Shown one piece after another: positions 26,815 to 42,800 of a DNA stretch of 64,000 nt (positions within the stretch are counted from its first letter, which is position 1; every line of letters starts with the position of its first letter). This DNA comes from Rhipicephalus microplus (lineage: Eukaryota; Arthropoda; Arachnida; Ixodida; Ixodidae), in contig NC_134707.1 of the NCBI RefSeq assembly GCF_043290135.1, positions 142,043,319 through 142,107,318 of the forward strand, given 5' to 3'. The notes beneath the pieces are model-generated. The model saw only the letters and a program-made list of their open reading frames with translations, did not search any database and was not told the origin of the DNA. The translations under genes and the position numbers were made by a program.

Positions 26815-29800
26815 AGCTAGAAACCCCTCAACTATAAACTTCACAACTAGAAACTCAACAACTAGAGACTGCACAACTAGAGACTCCGCAACCAGAAACT
26901 CTGCAGCTAGAAACTCCGACCTTAGAAAATCCACAACTATAAACTCAAGTAGAAACTCCCCAACTGGAAACTCCCCAATTAGAAACTCCACAGCTAGAAA
27001 CCCCAACACTATAAACTTCACAACTAGCAACTCAACAACTAGAGACTGCACAACTAGAGACTCCGTCACTAGAAACTCCACAGCTAGAAACTCCACAACT
27101 AGATAATCCACAACTACAAATTCCACAAGTAGAAACTCCACAACTGGAAACTCCGCAACTAGAAACTCTGCAACTACAAACTTTACAGTTAGAAACTCCA
27201 CAACTTGAGACTTCGCAAATAGAAACTCGTCAACTGGAAACTCAACCACTAGAAACTCCACAGCTGGAAACTCCACAACCAGAAACTCCACAACTTGAAA
27301 CCCGACAAGTAGATACTCCACAACTTGAAACACCACAACTAGATACTTCACAACTACAAATTCCGCAAGTAGAAACTCCACAACTAGAAACTCCGCAACT
27401 AGAAACTCCCCAACTAGAAACTCCACAACTAGAATCTCTGCAACTAGAAACTCCGCAACTAGAAACTGTGACACTAGAAACTCCGCAACTAGAAACTCCA
27501 CAGCTAGAAACCCCACAACTATAAACTTCACAACTAGCAACTCAACAACTAGAGACTGCACAACTAGAGACTCCGCAACTAGAAACTCCACAGCTAGTAA
27601 CTCCGCAACTAGAAACTCCACAACTTGAAACTCCGCCACTAGAATCTCCACAACTAGAAAACTCCGCAACTAGAAACTCTGCCACTAGAAACTCCGCAAC
27701 TAGAAACTCCACAGCTAGAAACTCCACAACTTGAAACACCACAACTAGATACTCCACAACTAGAAACTCCACAACTAGAAACTCCACATTTAGAAACTCC
27801 GCAACTAGAAACTCCAAAGCTAGAAACTCCACAACTTGAGACTTCGCAACAAGAAACTCGGTAACTAGAATCTCCACAACTAAAAACTCTGCAACTAGAA
27901 ACTACGCAACTACAAACTCCGCAACTAGAAACTCCACAGCTAGAAACTCCACAACATGAGACTTCGCAATTAGAAACTCGTCAACTAGAAACTCAACAAC
28001 TAGAAACTCCACAGCTAGAAACTCCACAACTAGAAACTCCGCAACTTGAGAGTTCGCCACTAGAAACTCCACAACTAGAAACTCCACAACTAGAGACTCC
28101 ACAACTAGAAACTACACCACTAGAAATTCCACAACTACAAACCTCACAACTAGAAACTCCATAACTAGAAACTTCGCAACTGGAAACTCCACAGCCAGAA
28201 ACTGTACAACTAGAAAAACCACATCTAGAAACTCCGCAACAACAAACTCTGCAACTAGAAACTCCACAACTAGAATTTCCACAGCTAGCGACTCAACAAC
28301 TAGAGACTCCTCAACTAAAAGCTCCACAACTAGACACTCCACACCTAGAAACTCCGCAACTAGAAATCCGACAACTAGAAACTCAACAACTACAAACTCC
28401 ACACCTATAAATTCCTCAACTTGAAACTCCACAACTAAAACTCCACAACTAGAAACTCCACAAATAGAAACTCCACAACTAGAAAATCCACAACTTGAAA
28501 CTCTGCAACTCTAAACTCTGCAACTAGAAAATCCACAAATATAAACTCAAGTAGAAACTCCCCAACTGGAAACTCCGCAACTAGAAACTCCGCAACTAGA
28601 AACTCCGCAACTAGAAACTCCGCAACTAGAAAATCCACAACTAGAAACTTCAAAACTAGAAACTCCCCAACAAGAAACTCCACAACTAGAAACTCCACAA
28701 CTAGAAACTCCACAACTAGAGACTGCACAACTAGAGACTTTGCATTTAGAAACTCCTCAGATAGAAACTACACAACTAGAAACTCCACGACTAGAGATTC
28801 CATAAGTAGAAACTCCACAGCTAAAATTTCCACAACTACAAACACAACAACTAGAAACTCCACAACTAGGAACTCTGGAAATAGAAAATCTACAACAAGG
28901 AACTCGAAAACTAAAAACTCCAACTAGAAACTCTACAACTAGAGACTCCACAACTAGGAACTCGAAAATTGAGACTCCGCAACTAGAAACTACACAGATT
29001 GAAATTCCACAACTAGAAACTCCACAACTGGAAACTCCGCAACTAGAAACTCTGCAACTAGAAACTTTACAGCTAGAAACTCCACAACTTGAGACTTCGC
29101 AAATAGAAACTCGTCAACTGGAAACTCAACCACTAGAAACTCAACAGCTAGAAACTCCACAACTAGAAACTCCACAACTTGAAACCCAACAAATAGATAC
29201 TCCACAACTACAGACTCCACAACTTGAAACACCACAACTAGATACTCCGCAATTACAAATTCCGCAACTAGAAACTCCACAACTAGAAACTCCTCAAATA
29301 GAAACTCCCCACTAGAAACTTCACAACTAGCAACTCAACAACTAGAGACTGCACAACTAGAGACTCCGCCACTAGAAACTCACACCTAGTAACTCCGCAA
29401 CTAGAAACTCCACATACATGAAACTCCGCCACTAGAAGCTCCACAACTAGAAAACTCCGCAACTACAAACTCTGCCACTAGAAACTCCGCAACTAGAAAC
29501 TCCACAGCTAGAAACTCCACAACTTGAAACACCACAACTAGATACTCCACAACTACAAATTCCACAACTAGAAACTCCACAACTAGAAACACCACATCTA
29601 GAAACTCCGCAACAACAAACTCTGCAACCAGAAACTCCACAACTAGAATTTCCACAGCTAGAGACTCAACAACTAGAGGCTCCTCAACTAAAAGCTCCAC
29701 AACTAGAAACTCCACAACTAGAAACTCAGCAACTTGAAACCCGACAACTAGAAACTCAACAACTAGAAACTCCACAACTAGAAACTACACAAATAGAAAC

Positions 29801-30440
29801 TACACAGCTAGAAACTCCACAACTTGAGACTTCGCAACAAGAAACTTGGCAACTAGAATCTCCACAACTAGAAACTCTGCAACTAGAAACTCCGCAACTA
29901 GAAACTCCACAGCTAGAAACTCCACAACTTGAGACTTCGCAAATAGAAACTCGTCAACTAGAAACTCGATAACTAGAAACTCCGCAGCTAGAAATTCCAC
30001 AACTATAAACTCCACAGCTTGAGAGTTCGCAACTAGAAACCCCACAACTAGAAACTCCACAACTAGAGACTCCACAACTAGAAACTCCACCCCTAGAAAC
30101 TCCACAATTACGAACCTCACAACTAGAAACTCAACAACTAGAAACTCCGCAACTGGAAACTCCACAGCAAGAAACTCCACAACTAGAGACACCACATCTA
30201 GAAACTCCGCAACAACAAACTCTGCAACTAGAAACTCCACAACTAGAATTTCAACAGCTAGAGACTCAACAACTAGGAACTCCTCAACTAAAAGCTCCAC
30301 AACTAGACACTCCACAACTAGAAACTCCGCAACTGGAAACCCGACAACTAGAAACTCAACAACTAGAAACTCGACATCTATAAATTCCTCAACTTGAAAC
30401 TCCACAACTAAAACTCGACTACTAGAAACTCCACAACTAG
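26815..30440. repeat. 4.4-4.7-kb internal tandem block, second copy (left 13-kb block)
   Basis: Second member of the pair that begins near 22,130. It lacks the 90-bp doublet and about 14 further units, and carries two extra units near 29,980-30,010 (GCAGCTAGAAATTCC followed by a CTATAAAC unit). After about 30,440 the sequence leaves the shared order. Confidence 0.75.
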
Positions 30441-33400
30441 AAACTCCGCAACTAAAAACTCCCCAACTAGAAACTCCGCAACTAGAAACTCTGCAACTAG
30501 AAACTCCGCAACTAGAAACTCTGCAAACAGAAACTCCGCAACTATAAACTCCACAGCTAGAAACCCCTCAACTATAAACTTCACAACTACAAATTCCGCA
30601 AGTAGAAACTCCACAACTAGAAACTCCACAACTAGAAACTCCGCAACTAGAAACTCCCCAACTAGAAACTCCACAACTAGAATCTCTGCAACTAGAAACT
30701 CCGCAACTAGAAACTCCTCAACTAGAAACCCCTAACTATAAACTTCACAACTAGAAACTCAACAACTAGAGACTGCACAACTAGATACTCCGCAACTAGA
30801 ACCTCCGCAGCTAGAAACTCCGCAACTAGAAACTCCACAACTTGAAACTCTGCAACTCGAAACTCTGCAACTAGAAAATCCACAACTATAAACTCAAGTA
30901 GAAACTACCCAACTGGAAACTTCGCAACTAGAAACTCCCCAACAAGAAACTCCACAACTAGAAACTCCACAACTAGAAACTCCACAACTAGAGACTGCAA
31001 AACTAGAGACTTTGCATTTAGAAACTCCTCAGATAGAAACTACAAAACTAGAAACTCCACGACTAGAGATTCCATAAGTAGAAACTCCACAGCTAAAATT
31101 TCCACAACTACAAACCCCACAACTAGAAACGCCACAACTAGAAACTCTGCAAATAGACACTCCACAACTAGAAACTCCACAACTAGAGACTCCACAACTA
31201 GGAACTCCAAAATTGAGACTCCACAACTAGAAACTACACAGATTGAAATTCCACAACTAGAAACTCCACAACTGGAAACTCCGCAACAAGAAACTCTGCA
31301 ACTAGAAACTTTACAGCTAGAAACTCCACAACTTGAGACTTCGCAAATAGAAACTCGTCAACTGGAAACTCAACCACTAGAAACTCCACAGCTAGAAACT
31401 CCACAACTAGAAACTCCACAACTTGAAACCCAACAATTAGATACTCCACAACTACAGACTCCACAACTTGAAACACCACAACTAGATACTCCACAATTAC
31501 AAATTCCGCAACTAGAAACTCCACAACTAGAAACTCCTCAACTAGAAACTCCCCACTAGAAACTTCACAACTAGAATCTCTGCAACTAGAAACTCCACAG
31601 CTAGTAACTCCGCAACTAAAAACTCCACAACTTGAAACTCCGCCACTAGAAGCTCCACAACTAGAAAACTCCGCAACTACAAACTCTGCAACTAGAAACT
31701 CCGCAACTAGAAACTGCCCAGCTAGAAACTCCACAACTTGAAACACCACAACTACATACTCCACAACTACAAATTCCACAACTAGAAACTCCACAACTAA
31801 AACACCACATCTAGAATCTCCGCAACAACAAACTCTGCAACTAGAAACTCCACAACTAGAATTTCCACAGCTAGAGACTCAACAACTAGAAACTCCTCAA
31901 CTAAAAGCTCCACAACTAGACACTCCACAACTAGAAACTCCGCAACTAGAAACCCGACAACTAGAAACTCAACAACTAGAAACTCCACACCTATAAATTC
32001 CTCAACTTGAAACTCCACAACTAAAACTCCACTGCAAGAAACTCCACAACTAGAAACTCCGCAACTAGAAACTCCCCAACTAGGAACTCCACAACTAGAA
32101 ACTCTGCAACTAGAAACTCCGCATCTAGAAACTCTGCAAATAGAAACTCCGCAACTAGAAACTCCACAGCTAGAAACCCCTCAACTATAAACTTCACAAC
32201 TAGAAACTCAACAACTAGAGACTGCACAACTAGGGACTCCACAACCAGAAACTCCGCAGCTAGAAACTCCGACACTAGAAACTCCACAACTTGAAACTCT
32301 GCAACTCGAAACTCTGCAACTAGAAAATCCACATTTATAAACTCAAGTAGAAACTCCCCAACTGGAAACTCCCCAACTAGAAACTCCATAGCTAGAAACC
32401 CCACCACTATAAACTTCACAACTAGCAACTCAACAACTAGAGACTGCACAACTAGAGACTCCGCAACTAGAAACTCCACAGCTAGAAACTCCACAACTTG
32501 ATAATCCACAACTACAAATTCCACAACTACAAATTCCACAACTAGAAACTCCACAACTGGAAACTCCGCAACTAGAAACTCTGCAACTACAAACTTTACA
32601 GTTAGAAACTCCACAACTTGAGACTTCGCAAATAGAAACTCGTCAACTGGAAACTCAACCACTAGATACTCCACAGCTAGAAACTCCAATACTAGAAACT
32701 CCACAACTTGAAACCCGACAAATAGATACTCCACAACTTGAAACACCACAACTAGATACTCCACAACTACAAATTCCGCAACTTGAAACTCCACAACTAG
32801 AAACTCCGCTACTAGAAACTCCCCAACTAGAAACTCCACAACTAGAATCTCTGCAACTAGAAACTCCGCAACTAGAAACTGTGCAACTAGAAACTCCGCA
32901 GCTAGAAACTCCACAGCTAGAAACCCCACAACTATAAGCTTCACAACTAGCAACTCAACAACTGGAGACTGCACAACTAGAGACTCCGCGACTAGAAACT
33001 CCACAGCTAGTTACTCAGCAACTAGAAACTCCACAAGTTGAAACTCCGCCCCTAGCATCTCCGCAACTAGAAAACTCCGCAACTAGAAACTCTGCCACTA
33101 GAAACTCCGCAACTAGAAACTCCACAACTGGAAACTCCACAACTTGAAACACCACAACTAGATACCCCACAACTACAAATTCCACAACTAGAAACTCCAC
33201 AAATAGAAACTCCACAACTAGAAACTCCGCAACTAGAAACTCCACAGCTAGAAACTCCACAACTTGAGACTTCGCAACAAGAAACTCGGCAACTAGAATC
33301 TCCACAACTAGAAACTCCGCAACTAGAAACTCCACAGCTAGAAACTCCACAACTTGAGATTTCGCAAATAGAAAATCGTCAACCATAAACTCAACAACTA

Positions 33401-35152
33401 GAAACTCCACAGCTAGAAACTCCACAACTAGAAACTCCACAACTTGAAAGTTCACCACTAGAAACTCCACAACTAGAAACTCCACAACTAGAGACTCCAC
33501 AACTAGAAACTCCACCACTAGAAATTCCACAACTACAAACCTCACAACTAGAAACTCCACAACTAGAAACTCCGCAACTGGAAACTCCACAGCCAGAAAC
33601 TCTACAACTAGAAAAACCACATCTAGAAACTCCGCAACAACAAACTCTGCAACTAGAAACTCCACAACTAGAATTTGCACAGCTAGAGACTCAACAACAA
33701 GAGACTCCTCAACTAAAAGCTCCACAACTAGACACTCCACAACTAGAAACTCCGCAACTAGAAACCCAACAACTAGAAACTCAACAACTACAAACTCCAC
33801 ACCTATAAATTCCTCAACTTGAAACTCCACAACTAAAACTCCACAACTAGAAACTCCACAACTAGAAACTAGAAACTCCGCAACTAGAAACTCCCAACTA
33901 GAAACTCCACAACTAGAAACTCTGCAGCTAGAAACTCCGCAACTAGAAACTCTGCAAATAGAAACTCCGCAACTAGAAACTCCACAACTAGAAACCCCTC
34001 AACTATAAACTTCACAACTAGAAACTCAACAACTTGAGACTGCGCAACTAGAGACTCCGCAACTAGAAACTCCGCAGCTAGAAACTCCGCAACTAGAAAC
34101 TCCACAACTTGAAATTCTGCAACTCGAATTTCCGCAACTAGAAAATCCACAGCTAGAAACTCCACAACTTGAAACACCACAACTAAATACTCCACAACTA
34201 CAAATTCCACAACTAGAAACTCTACAACTAGAAACTCCACAACTAGAAACTCCGCAACTAGAAACTCCACAGCTAGAAACTCCACAACTTGAGACTTCGC
34301 AACAAGAAACTCGGCAACTAGAAACTCCACAACTTGAATTTCCACAGCTAGAGACTCAACAACTAGAAACTCCTCAACTAAAAGCTCCACAACTAGACAC
34401 TCCTTAACTAGAAACTCCGCAACTAGAAACCCGACAACTAGAAACTCAACAACTAGAAACTCCACAACTAGAAACTCTGCAACTAGAAACTCCGCAACCA
34501 GAAACTCTGCAAATAGAAACTCCGCAACTAGAAACTCCACAGCTTGAAACCCCTCAACTCATGAACTTCACAACTAGAAACTCAACAACTAGAGACTGCA
34601 CAACTAGAGACTCCGCAACCAGAAACTCCGCAGCTAGAAACTCCGACCTTAGAAAATCCATAACTATAAACTCAAGTAGAAACTCCCCAACTGGAAACTC
34701 CCCAACTAGAAACTCCACAGCTAGAAACCCCAACACTATAAACTTCACAACTAGCAACTCAACAACTAGAGACTGCACAACTAGAACCTCCACCACTAGA
34801 AACTCCACAACTACGAACCTCACAACTAGAAACTCAACAACTAGAAACTCCAAAACTGGAAACTCCACAGCCAGAAACTCCACAACTAGAAACACCACAT
34901 CTAGAAACTCCGCAACAACAAACTCTGCAACTAGAAACTCCACAACTAGAATTTCCACAGCTAGAGACTCAACAACTAGAAACTCCTCAAGTAAAAGCTC
35001 CACAACTAGACACTCCTTAACTAGAAACTCCGCAACTAGAAACCCGACAACTAACAACTCAACAACTAGAAACTCCACAACTAGAAACTCTGCAACTAGA
35101 AACTCCGCAACCAGAAACTCTGCAAATAGAAACTCCGCAACTAGAAACTCCA

Positions 35153-38100
35153 CAGCTTGAAACCCCTCAACTATAAACTTCATAACTAGAAACTCAACAA
35201 CTAGAGACTGCACAACTAGAGACTCCGCAACCAGAAACTCTGCAGCTAGAAACTCCGACCTTAGAAAATCCACAACTATAAACTCAAGTAGAAACTCCCC
35301 AACTGGAAACTCCCCAACTAGAAACTCCACAGCTAGAAACCCCAACACTATAAACTTCAAAACTAGCAACTCAACAACTAGAGACTGCACAACTAGAGAC
35401 TCCGTCACTTGAAACTCCACAGCTAGAAACTCCACAACTAGATAATCCACAACTACAAATTCCACAAGTAGAAACTCCACAACTGGAAACTCCGCAACTA
35501 GAAACTCTGCAACTACAAACTTTACAGTTAGAAACTCCACAACTTGAGACTTCGCAAATAGAAACTCGTCAACTGGAAACTCAACCACTAGAAACTCCAC
35601 AGCTGGAAACTCCACAACCAGAAACTCCACAACTTGAAACCCGACAAGTAGATACTCCACAACTTGAAACACCACAACTAGATACTTCACAACTACAAAT
35701 TCCGCAAGTAGAAACTCCACAACTAGAAACTCCGCAACTAGAAACTCCCCAACTAGAAACTCCACAACTAGAATCTCTGCAACTAGAAACTCCGCAACTA
35801 GAAACTGTGACACTAGAAACTCCGCAACTAGAAACTCCACAGCTAGAAACCCCACAACTATAAACTTCACAACTAGCAACTCAACAACTAGAGACTGCAC
35901 AACTAGAGACTCCGCAACTAGAAACTCCACAGCTAGTAACTCCGCAACTAGAAACTCCACAACTTGAAACTCCGCCACTAGAATCTCCACAACTAGAAAA
36001 CTCCGCAACTATAAACTCTGCCACTAGAAACTCCGCAACTAGAAACTCCACAGCTAGAAACTCCACAACTTGAAACACCACAACTAGATACTCCACAACT
36101 AGAAACTCCACAACTAGAAACTCCACATTTAGAAACTCCGCAACTAGAAACTCCAAAGCTAGAAACTCCACAACTTGAGACTTCGCAACAAGAAACTCGG
36201 TAACTAGAATCTCCACAACTAAAAACTCTGCAACTAGAAACTACGCAACTACAAACTCCGCAACTAGAAACTCCACAGCTAGAAACTCCACAACATGAGA
36301 CTTCGCAATTAGAAACTCGTCAACTAGAAACTCAACAACTAGAAACTCCACAGCTAGAAACTCCACAACTAGAAACTCCGCAACTTGAGAGTTCGCCACT
36401 AGAAACTCCACAACTAGAAACTCCACAACTAGAGACTCCACAACTAGAAACTACACCACTAGAAATTCCACAACTACAAACCTCACAACTAGAAACTCCA
36501 CAACTAGAAACTCCACAACTAGAGACTCCACAACTAGAAACTACACCACTAGAAATTCCACAACTACAAACCTCACAACTAGAAACTCCATAACTAGAAA
36601 CTTCGCAACTGGAAACTCCACAGCCAGAAACTTTACAACTAGAAAAACCACATCTAGAAACTCCGCAACAACAAACTCTGCAACTAGAAACTCCACAACT
36701 AGAATTTCCACAGCTAGCGACTCAACAACTAGAGACTCCTCTACTAAAAGCTCCACAACTAGACACTCCACACCTAGAAACTCCGCAACTAGAAATCCGA
36801 CAACTAGAAACTCAACAACTACAAACTCCACACCTATAAATTCCTCAACTTGAAACTCCACAACTAAACTCCACAACTAGAAACTCCACAAATAGAAACT
36901 CCACAACTAGAAACTCCGCAACTAGAAACTCCCTTACTAGAACCTCCACAACTAGAAACTCTGCAGCTAGAAACTCCGCAACTAGAAACTCTGCAAATAG
37001 AAACTCCGCAACTAGAAGCTCCACAGCTAGAAACCCCTCAACTATAAACTTCACAACTAGAAACTCAACAACTAGAGACTGCACAACTAGACACTCCGCA
37101 ACTAGAAACTCCGCAGCTAGAAACTCTGCAACTAGAAAATCCACAACTTGAAACTCTGCAACTCTAAACTCTGCAACTAGAAAATCCACAAATATAAACT
37201 CAAGTAGAAACTCCCCAACTGGAAACTCCGCAACTAGAAACTCCGCAACTAGAAACTCCGCAACTAGAAAATCCACAACTAGAAACTTCAAAACTAGAAA
37301 CTCCCCAACAAGAAACTCCACAACTAGAAACTCCACAACTAGAAACTCCACAACTAGAGACTGCACAACTAGAGACTTTGCATTTAGAAACTCCTCAGAT
37401 AGAAACTACACAACTAGAAACTCCACGACTAGAGATTCCATAAGTAGAAACTCCACAGCTAAAATTTCCACAACTACAAACCCAACAACTAGAAACTCCA
37501 CAACTAGGAACTCTGGAAATAGAAAATCTACAACAAGGAACTCGAAAACTAAAAACTCCAACTAGAAACTCTACAACTAGAGACTCCACAACTAGGAACT
37601 CGAAAATTGAGACTCCGCAACTAGAAACTACACAGATTGAAATTCCACAACTAGAAACTCCACAACTGGAAACTCCGCAACTAGAAACTCTGCAACTAGA
37701 AACTTTACAGCTAGAAACTCCACAACTTGAGACTTCGCAAATAGAAACTCGTCAACTGGAAACTCAACCACTAGAAACTCAACAGCTAGAAACTCCACAA
37801 CTAGAAACTCCACAACTTGAAACCCAACAAATAGATACTCCACAACTACAGACTCCACAACTTGAAACACCACAACTAGATACTCCGCAATTACAAATTC
37901 CGCAACTAGAAACTCCACAACTAGAAACTCCTCAAATAGAAACTCCCCACTAGAAACTTCACAACTAGCAACTCAACAACTAGAGACTGCACAACTAGAG
38001 ACTCCGCCACTAGAAACTCCACACCTAGTAACTCCGCAACTAGAAACTCCACATACATGAAACTCCGCCACTAGAAGCTCCACAACTAGAAAACTCCGCA

Positions 38101-39837
38101 ACTACAAACTCTGCCACTAGAAACTCCGCAACTAGAAACTCCACAGCTAGAAACTCCACAACTTGAAACACCACAACTAGATACTCCACAACTACAAATT
38201 CCACAACTAGAAACTCCACAACTAGAAACACCACATCTAGAAACTCCGCAACAACAAACTCTGCAACCAGAAACTCCACAACTAGAATTTCCACAGCTAG
38301 AGACTCAACAACTAGAGGCTCCTCAACTAAAAGCTCCACAACTAGAAACTCCACAACTAGAAACTCAGCAACTTGAAACCCGACAACTAGAAACTCAACA
38401 ACTAGAAACTCCACAACTAGAAACTACACAAATAGAAACTACACAGCTAGAAACTCCACAACTTGAGACTTCGCAACAAGAAACTTGGCAACTAGAATCT
38501 CCACAACTAGAAACTCTGCAACTAGAAACTCCGCAACTAGAAACTCCACAGCTAGAAACTCCACAACTTGAGACTTCGCAAATAGAAACTCGTCAACTAG
38601 AAACTCGATAACTAGAAACTCCACAGCTTGAGAGTTCGCAACTAGAAACCCCACAACTAGAAACTCCACAACTAGAGACTCCACAACTAGAAACTCCACC
38701 CCTAGAAACTCCACAATTACGAACCTCACAACTAGAAACTCAACAACTAGAAACTCCGCAACTGGAAACTCCACAGCAAGAAACTCCACAACTAGAGACA
38801 CCACATCTAGAAACTCCGCAACAACAAACTCTGCAACTAGAAACTCCACAACTAGAATTTCAACAGCTAGAGACTCAACAACCAGGAACTCCTCAACTAA
38901 AAGCTCCACAACTAGACACTCCACAACTAGAAACTCCGCAACTGGAAACCCGACAACTAGAAACTCAACAACTAGAAACTCGACATCTATAAATTCCTCA
39001 ACTTGAAACTCCACAACTAAAACTCGTCTACTAAAAACTCCACAACTAGAAACTCCGCAACTAAAAACTCCCCAACTAGAAACTCCGCAACTAGAAACTC
39101 TGCAACTAGAAACTCCGCAACTAGAAACTCTGCAAACAGAAACTCCGCAACTATAAACTCCACAGCTAGAAACCCCTCAACTATAAACTTCACAACTAGA
39201 AACTCAACAACTAGAGACTGCACAACTAGAGACTCCGCAACCAGAAACTCCACAGCTAGAAACTCCACAACTAGAAACTCCGCAACTTGAGAGTTCGCCA
39301 CTAGAAACTCCACAACTAGAAACTCCACAACTAGAGACTCCACAACTAGAAACTACACCACTAGAAATTCCACAACTACAAACCTCACAACTAGAAACTC
39401 CATAACTAGAAACTTCGCAACTGGAAACTCCACAGCCAGAAACTTTACAACTAGAAAAACCACATCTAGAAACTCCGCAACAACAAACTCTGCAACTAGA
39501 AACTCCACAACTAGAATTTCCACAGCTAGCGACTCAACAACTAGAGACTCCTCAACTAAAAGCTCCACAACTAGACACTCCACACCTAGAAACTCCGCAA
39601 CTAGAAATCCGACAACTAGAAACTCAACAACTACAAACTCCACACCTATAAATTCCTCAACTTGAAACTCCACAACTAAAACTCCACAACTAGAAACTCC
39701 ACAAATAGAAACTCCACAACTAGAAACTCCGCAACTAGAAACTCCCTTACTAGAACCTCCACAACTAGAAACTCTGCAGCTAGAAACTCCGCAACTAGAA
39801 ACTCTGCAAATAGAAACTCCGCAACTAGAAGCTCCAC
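35153..39837. repeat. 4.4-4.7-kb internal tandem block, first copy (right 13-kb block)
   Basis: Counterpart of 22,130-26,814, displaced by 13,023 bp. It shows the same internal order, including the 90-bp doublet at 36,414-36,593, and pairs with 39,838-43,463. Its presence in both 13-kb copies shows the 4.68-kb duplication came before the 13-kb one. Confidence 0.75.
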
Positions 39838-42800
39838 AGCTAGAAACCCCTCAACTATAAACTTCACAACTAGAAACTCAACAACTAGAGACTGCACAAC
39901 TAGAGACTCCGCAACCAGAAACTCTGCAGCTAGAAACTCCGACCTTAGAAAATCCACAACTATAAACTCAAGTAGAAACTCCCCAACTGGAAACTCCCCA
40001 ATTAGAAACTCCACAGCTAGAAACCCCAACACTATAAACTTCACAACTAGCAACTCAACAACTAGAGACTGCACAACTAGAGACTCCGTCACTAGAAACT
40101 CCACAGCTAGAAACTCCACAACTAGATAATCCACAACTACAAATTCCACAAGTAGAAACTCCACAACTGGAAACTCCGCAACTAGAAACTCTGCAACTAC
40201 AAACTTTACAGTTAGAAACTCCACAACTTGAGACTTCGCAAATAGAAACTCGTCAACTGGAAACTCAACCACTAGAAACTCCACAGCTGGAAACTCCACA
40301 ACCAGAAACTCCACAACTTGAAACCCGACAAGTAGATACTCCACAACTTGAAACACCACAACTAGATACTTCACAACTACAAATTCCGCAAGTAGAAACT
40401 CCACAACTAGAAACTCCGCAACTAGAAACTCCCCAACTAGAAACTCCACAACTAGAATCTCTGCAACTAGAAACTCCGCAACTAGAAACTGTGACACTAG
40501 AAACTCCGCAACTAGAAACTCCACAGCTAGAAACCCCACAACTATAAACTTCACATCTAGCAACTCAACAACTAGAGACTGCACAACTAGAGACTCCGCA
40601 ACTAGAAACTCCACAGCTAGTAACTCCGCAACTAGAAACTCCACAACTTGAAACTCCGCCACTAGAATCTCCACAACTAGAAAACTCCGCAACTAGAAAC
40701 TCTGCCACTAGAAACTCCGCAACTAGAAACTCCACAGCTAGAAACTCCACAACTTGAAACACCACAACTAGATACTCCACAACTAGAAACTCCACAACTA
40801 GAAACTCCACATTTAGAAACTCCGCAACTAGAAACTCCAAAGCTAGAAACTCCACAACTTGAGACTTCGCAACAAGAAACTCGGTAGCTAGAATCTCCAC
40901 AACTAAAAACTCTGCAACTAGAAACTACGCAACTACAAACTCCGCAACTAGAAACTCCACAGCTAGAAACTCCACAACATGAGACTTCGCAATTAGAAAC
41001 TCGTCAACTAGAAACTCAACAACTAGAAACTCCACAGCTAGAAACTCCACAACTAGAAACTCCGCAACTTGAGAGTTCGCCACTAGAAACTCCACAACTA
41101 GAAACTCCACAACTAGAGACTCCACAACTAGAAACTACACCACTAGAAATTCCACAACTACAAACCTCACAACTAGAAACTCCATAACTAGAAACTTCGC
41201 AACTGGAAACTCCACAGCCAGAAACTGTACAACTAGAAAAACCACATCTAGAAACTCCGCAACAACAAACTCTGCAACTAGAAACTCCACAACTAGAATT
41301 TCCACAGCTAGCGACTCAACAACTAGAGACTCCTCAACTAAAAGCTCCACAACTAGACACTCCACACCTAGAAACTCCGCAACTAGAAATCCGACAACTA
41401 GAAACTCAACAACTACAAACTCCACACCTATAAATTCCTCAACTTGAAACTCCACAACTAAAACTCCACAACTAGAAACTCCACAAATAGAAACTCCACA
41501 ACTAGAAAATCCACAACTTGAAACTCTGCAACTCTAAACTCTGCAACTAGAAAATCCACAAATATAAACTCAAGTAGAAACTCCCCAACTGGAAACTCCG
41601 CAACTAGAAACTCCGCAACTAGAAACTCCGCAACTAGAAACTCCGCAACTAGAAAATCCACAACTAGAAACTTCAAAACTAGAAACTCCCCAACAAGAAA
41701 CTCCACAACTAGAAACTCCACAACTAGAAACTCCACAACTAGAGACTGCACAACTAGAGACTTTGCATTTAGAAACTCCTCAGATAGAAACTACACAACT
41801 AGAAACTCCACGACTAGAGATTCCATAAGTAGAAACTCCACAGCTAAAATTTCCACAACTACAAACACAACAACTAGAAACTCCACAACTAGGAACTCTG
41901 GAAATAGAAAATCTACAACAAGGAACTCGAAAACTAAAAACTCCAACTAGAAACTCTACAACTAGAGACTCCACAACTAGGAACTCGAAAATTGAGACTC
42001 CGCAACTAGAAACTACACAGATTGAAATTCCACAACTAGAAACTCCACAACTGGAAACTCCGCAACTAGAAACTCTGCAACTAGAAACTTTACAGCTAGA
42101 AACTCCACAACTTGAGACTTCGCAAATAGAAACTCGTCAACTGGAAACTCAACCACTAGAAACTCAACAGCTAGAAACTCCACAACTAGAAACTCCACAA
42201 CTTGAAACCCAACAAATAGATACTCCACAACTACAGACTCCACAACTTGAAACACCACAACTAGATACTCCGCAATTACAAATTCCGCAACTAGAAACTC
42301 CACAACTAGAAACTCCTCAAATAGAAACTCCCCACTAGAAACTTCACAACTAGCAACTCAACAACTAGAGACTGCACAACTAGAGACTCCGCCACTAGAA
42401 ACTCACACCTAGTAACTCCGCAACTAGAAACTCCACATACATGAAACTCCGCCACTAGAAGCTCCACAACTAGAAAACTCCGCAACTACAAACTCTGCCA
42501 CTAGAAACTCCGCAACTAGAAACTCCACAGCTAGAAACTCCACAACTTGAAACACCACAACTAGATACTCCACAACTACAAATTCCACAACTAGAAACTC
42601 CACAACTAGAAACACCACATCTAGAAACTCCGCAACAACAAACTCTGCAACCAGAAACTCCACAACTAGAATTTCCACAGCGAGAGACTCAACAACTAGA
42701 GGCTCCTCAACTAAAAGCTCCACAACTAGAAACTCCACAACTAGAAACTCAGCAACTTGAAACCCGACAACTAGAAACTCAACAACTAGAAACTCCACAA

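Larger units (their letters stand above)
10520..30582. repeat. 13-kb higher-order block, left copy (20,063 bp with internal duplication)
   Basis: The sequence starting near 10,520 recurs from 30,583 at offset 20,063. After 18,642 the offset to the right copy is 13,053, and after the 30-bp difference near 33,318 it is 13,023. The arithmetic 20,063 = 13,053 + 7,010 shows that this left copy is a 13,053-bp block enlarged by the 7,010-bp tandem duplication it contains. The right copy departs from the left copy's continuation at 43,606, which is the position expected from 30,583 + 13,023. Confidence 0.9.
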
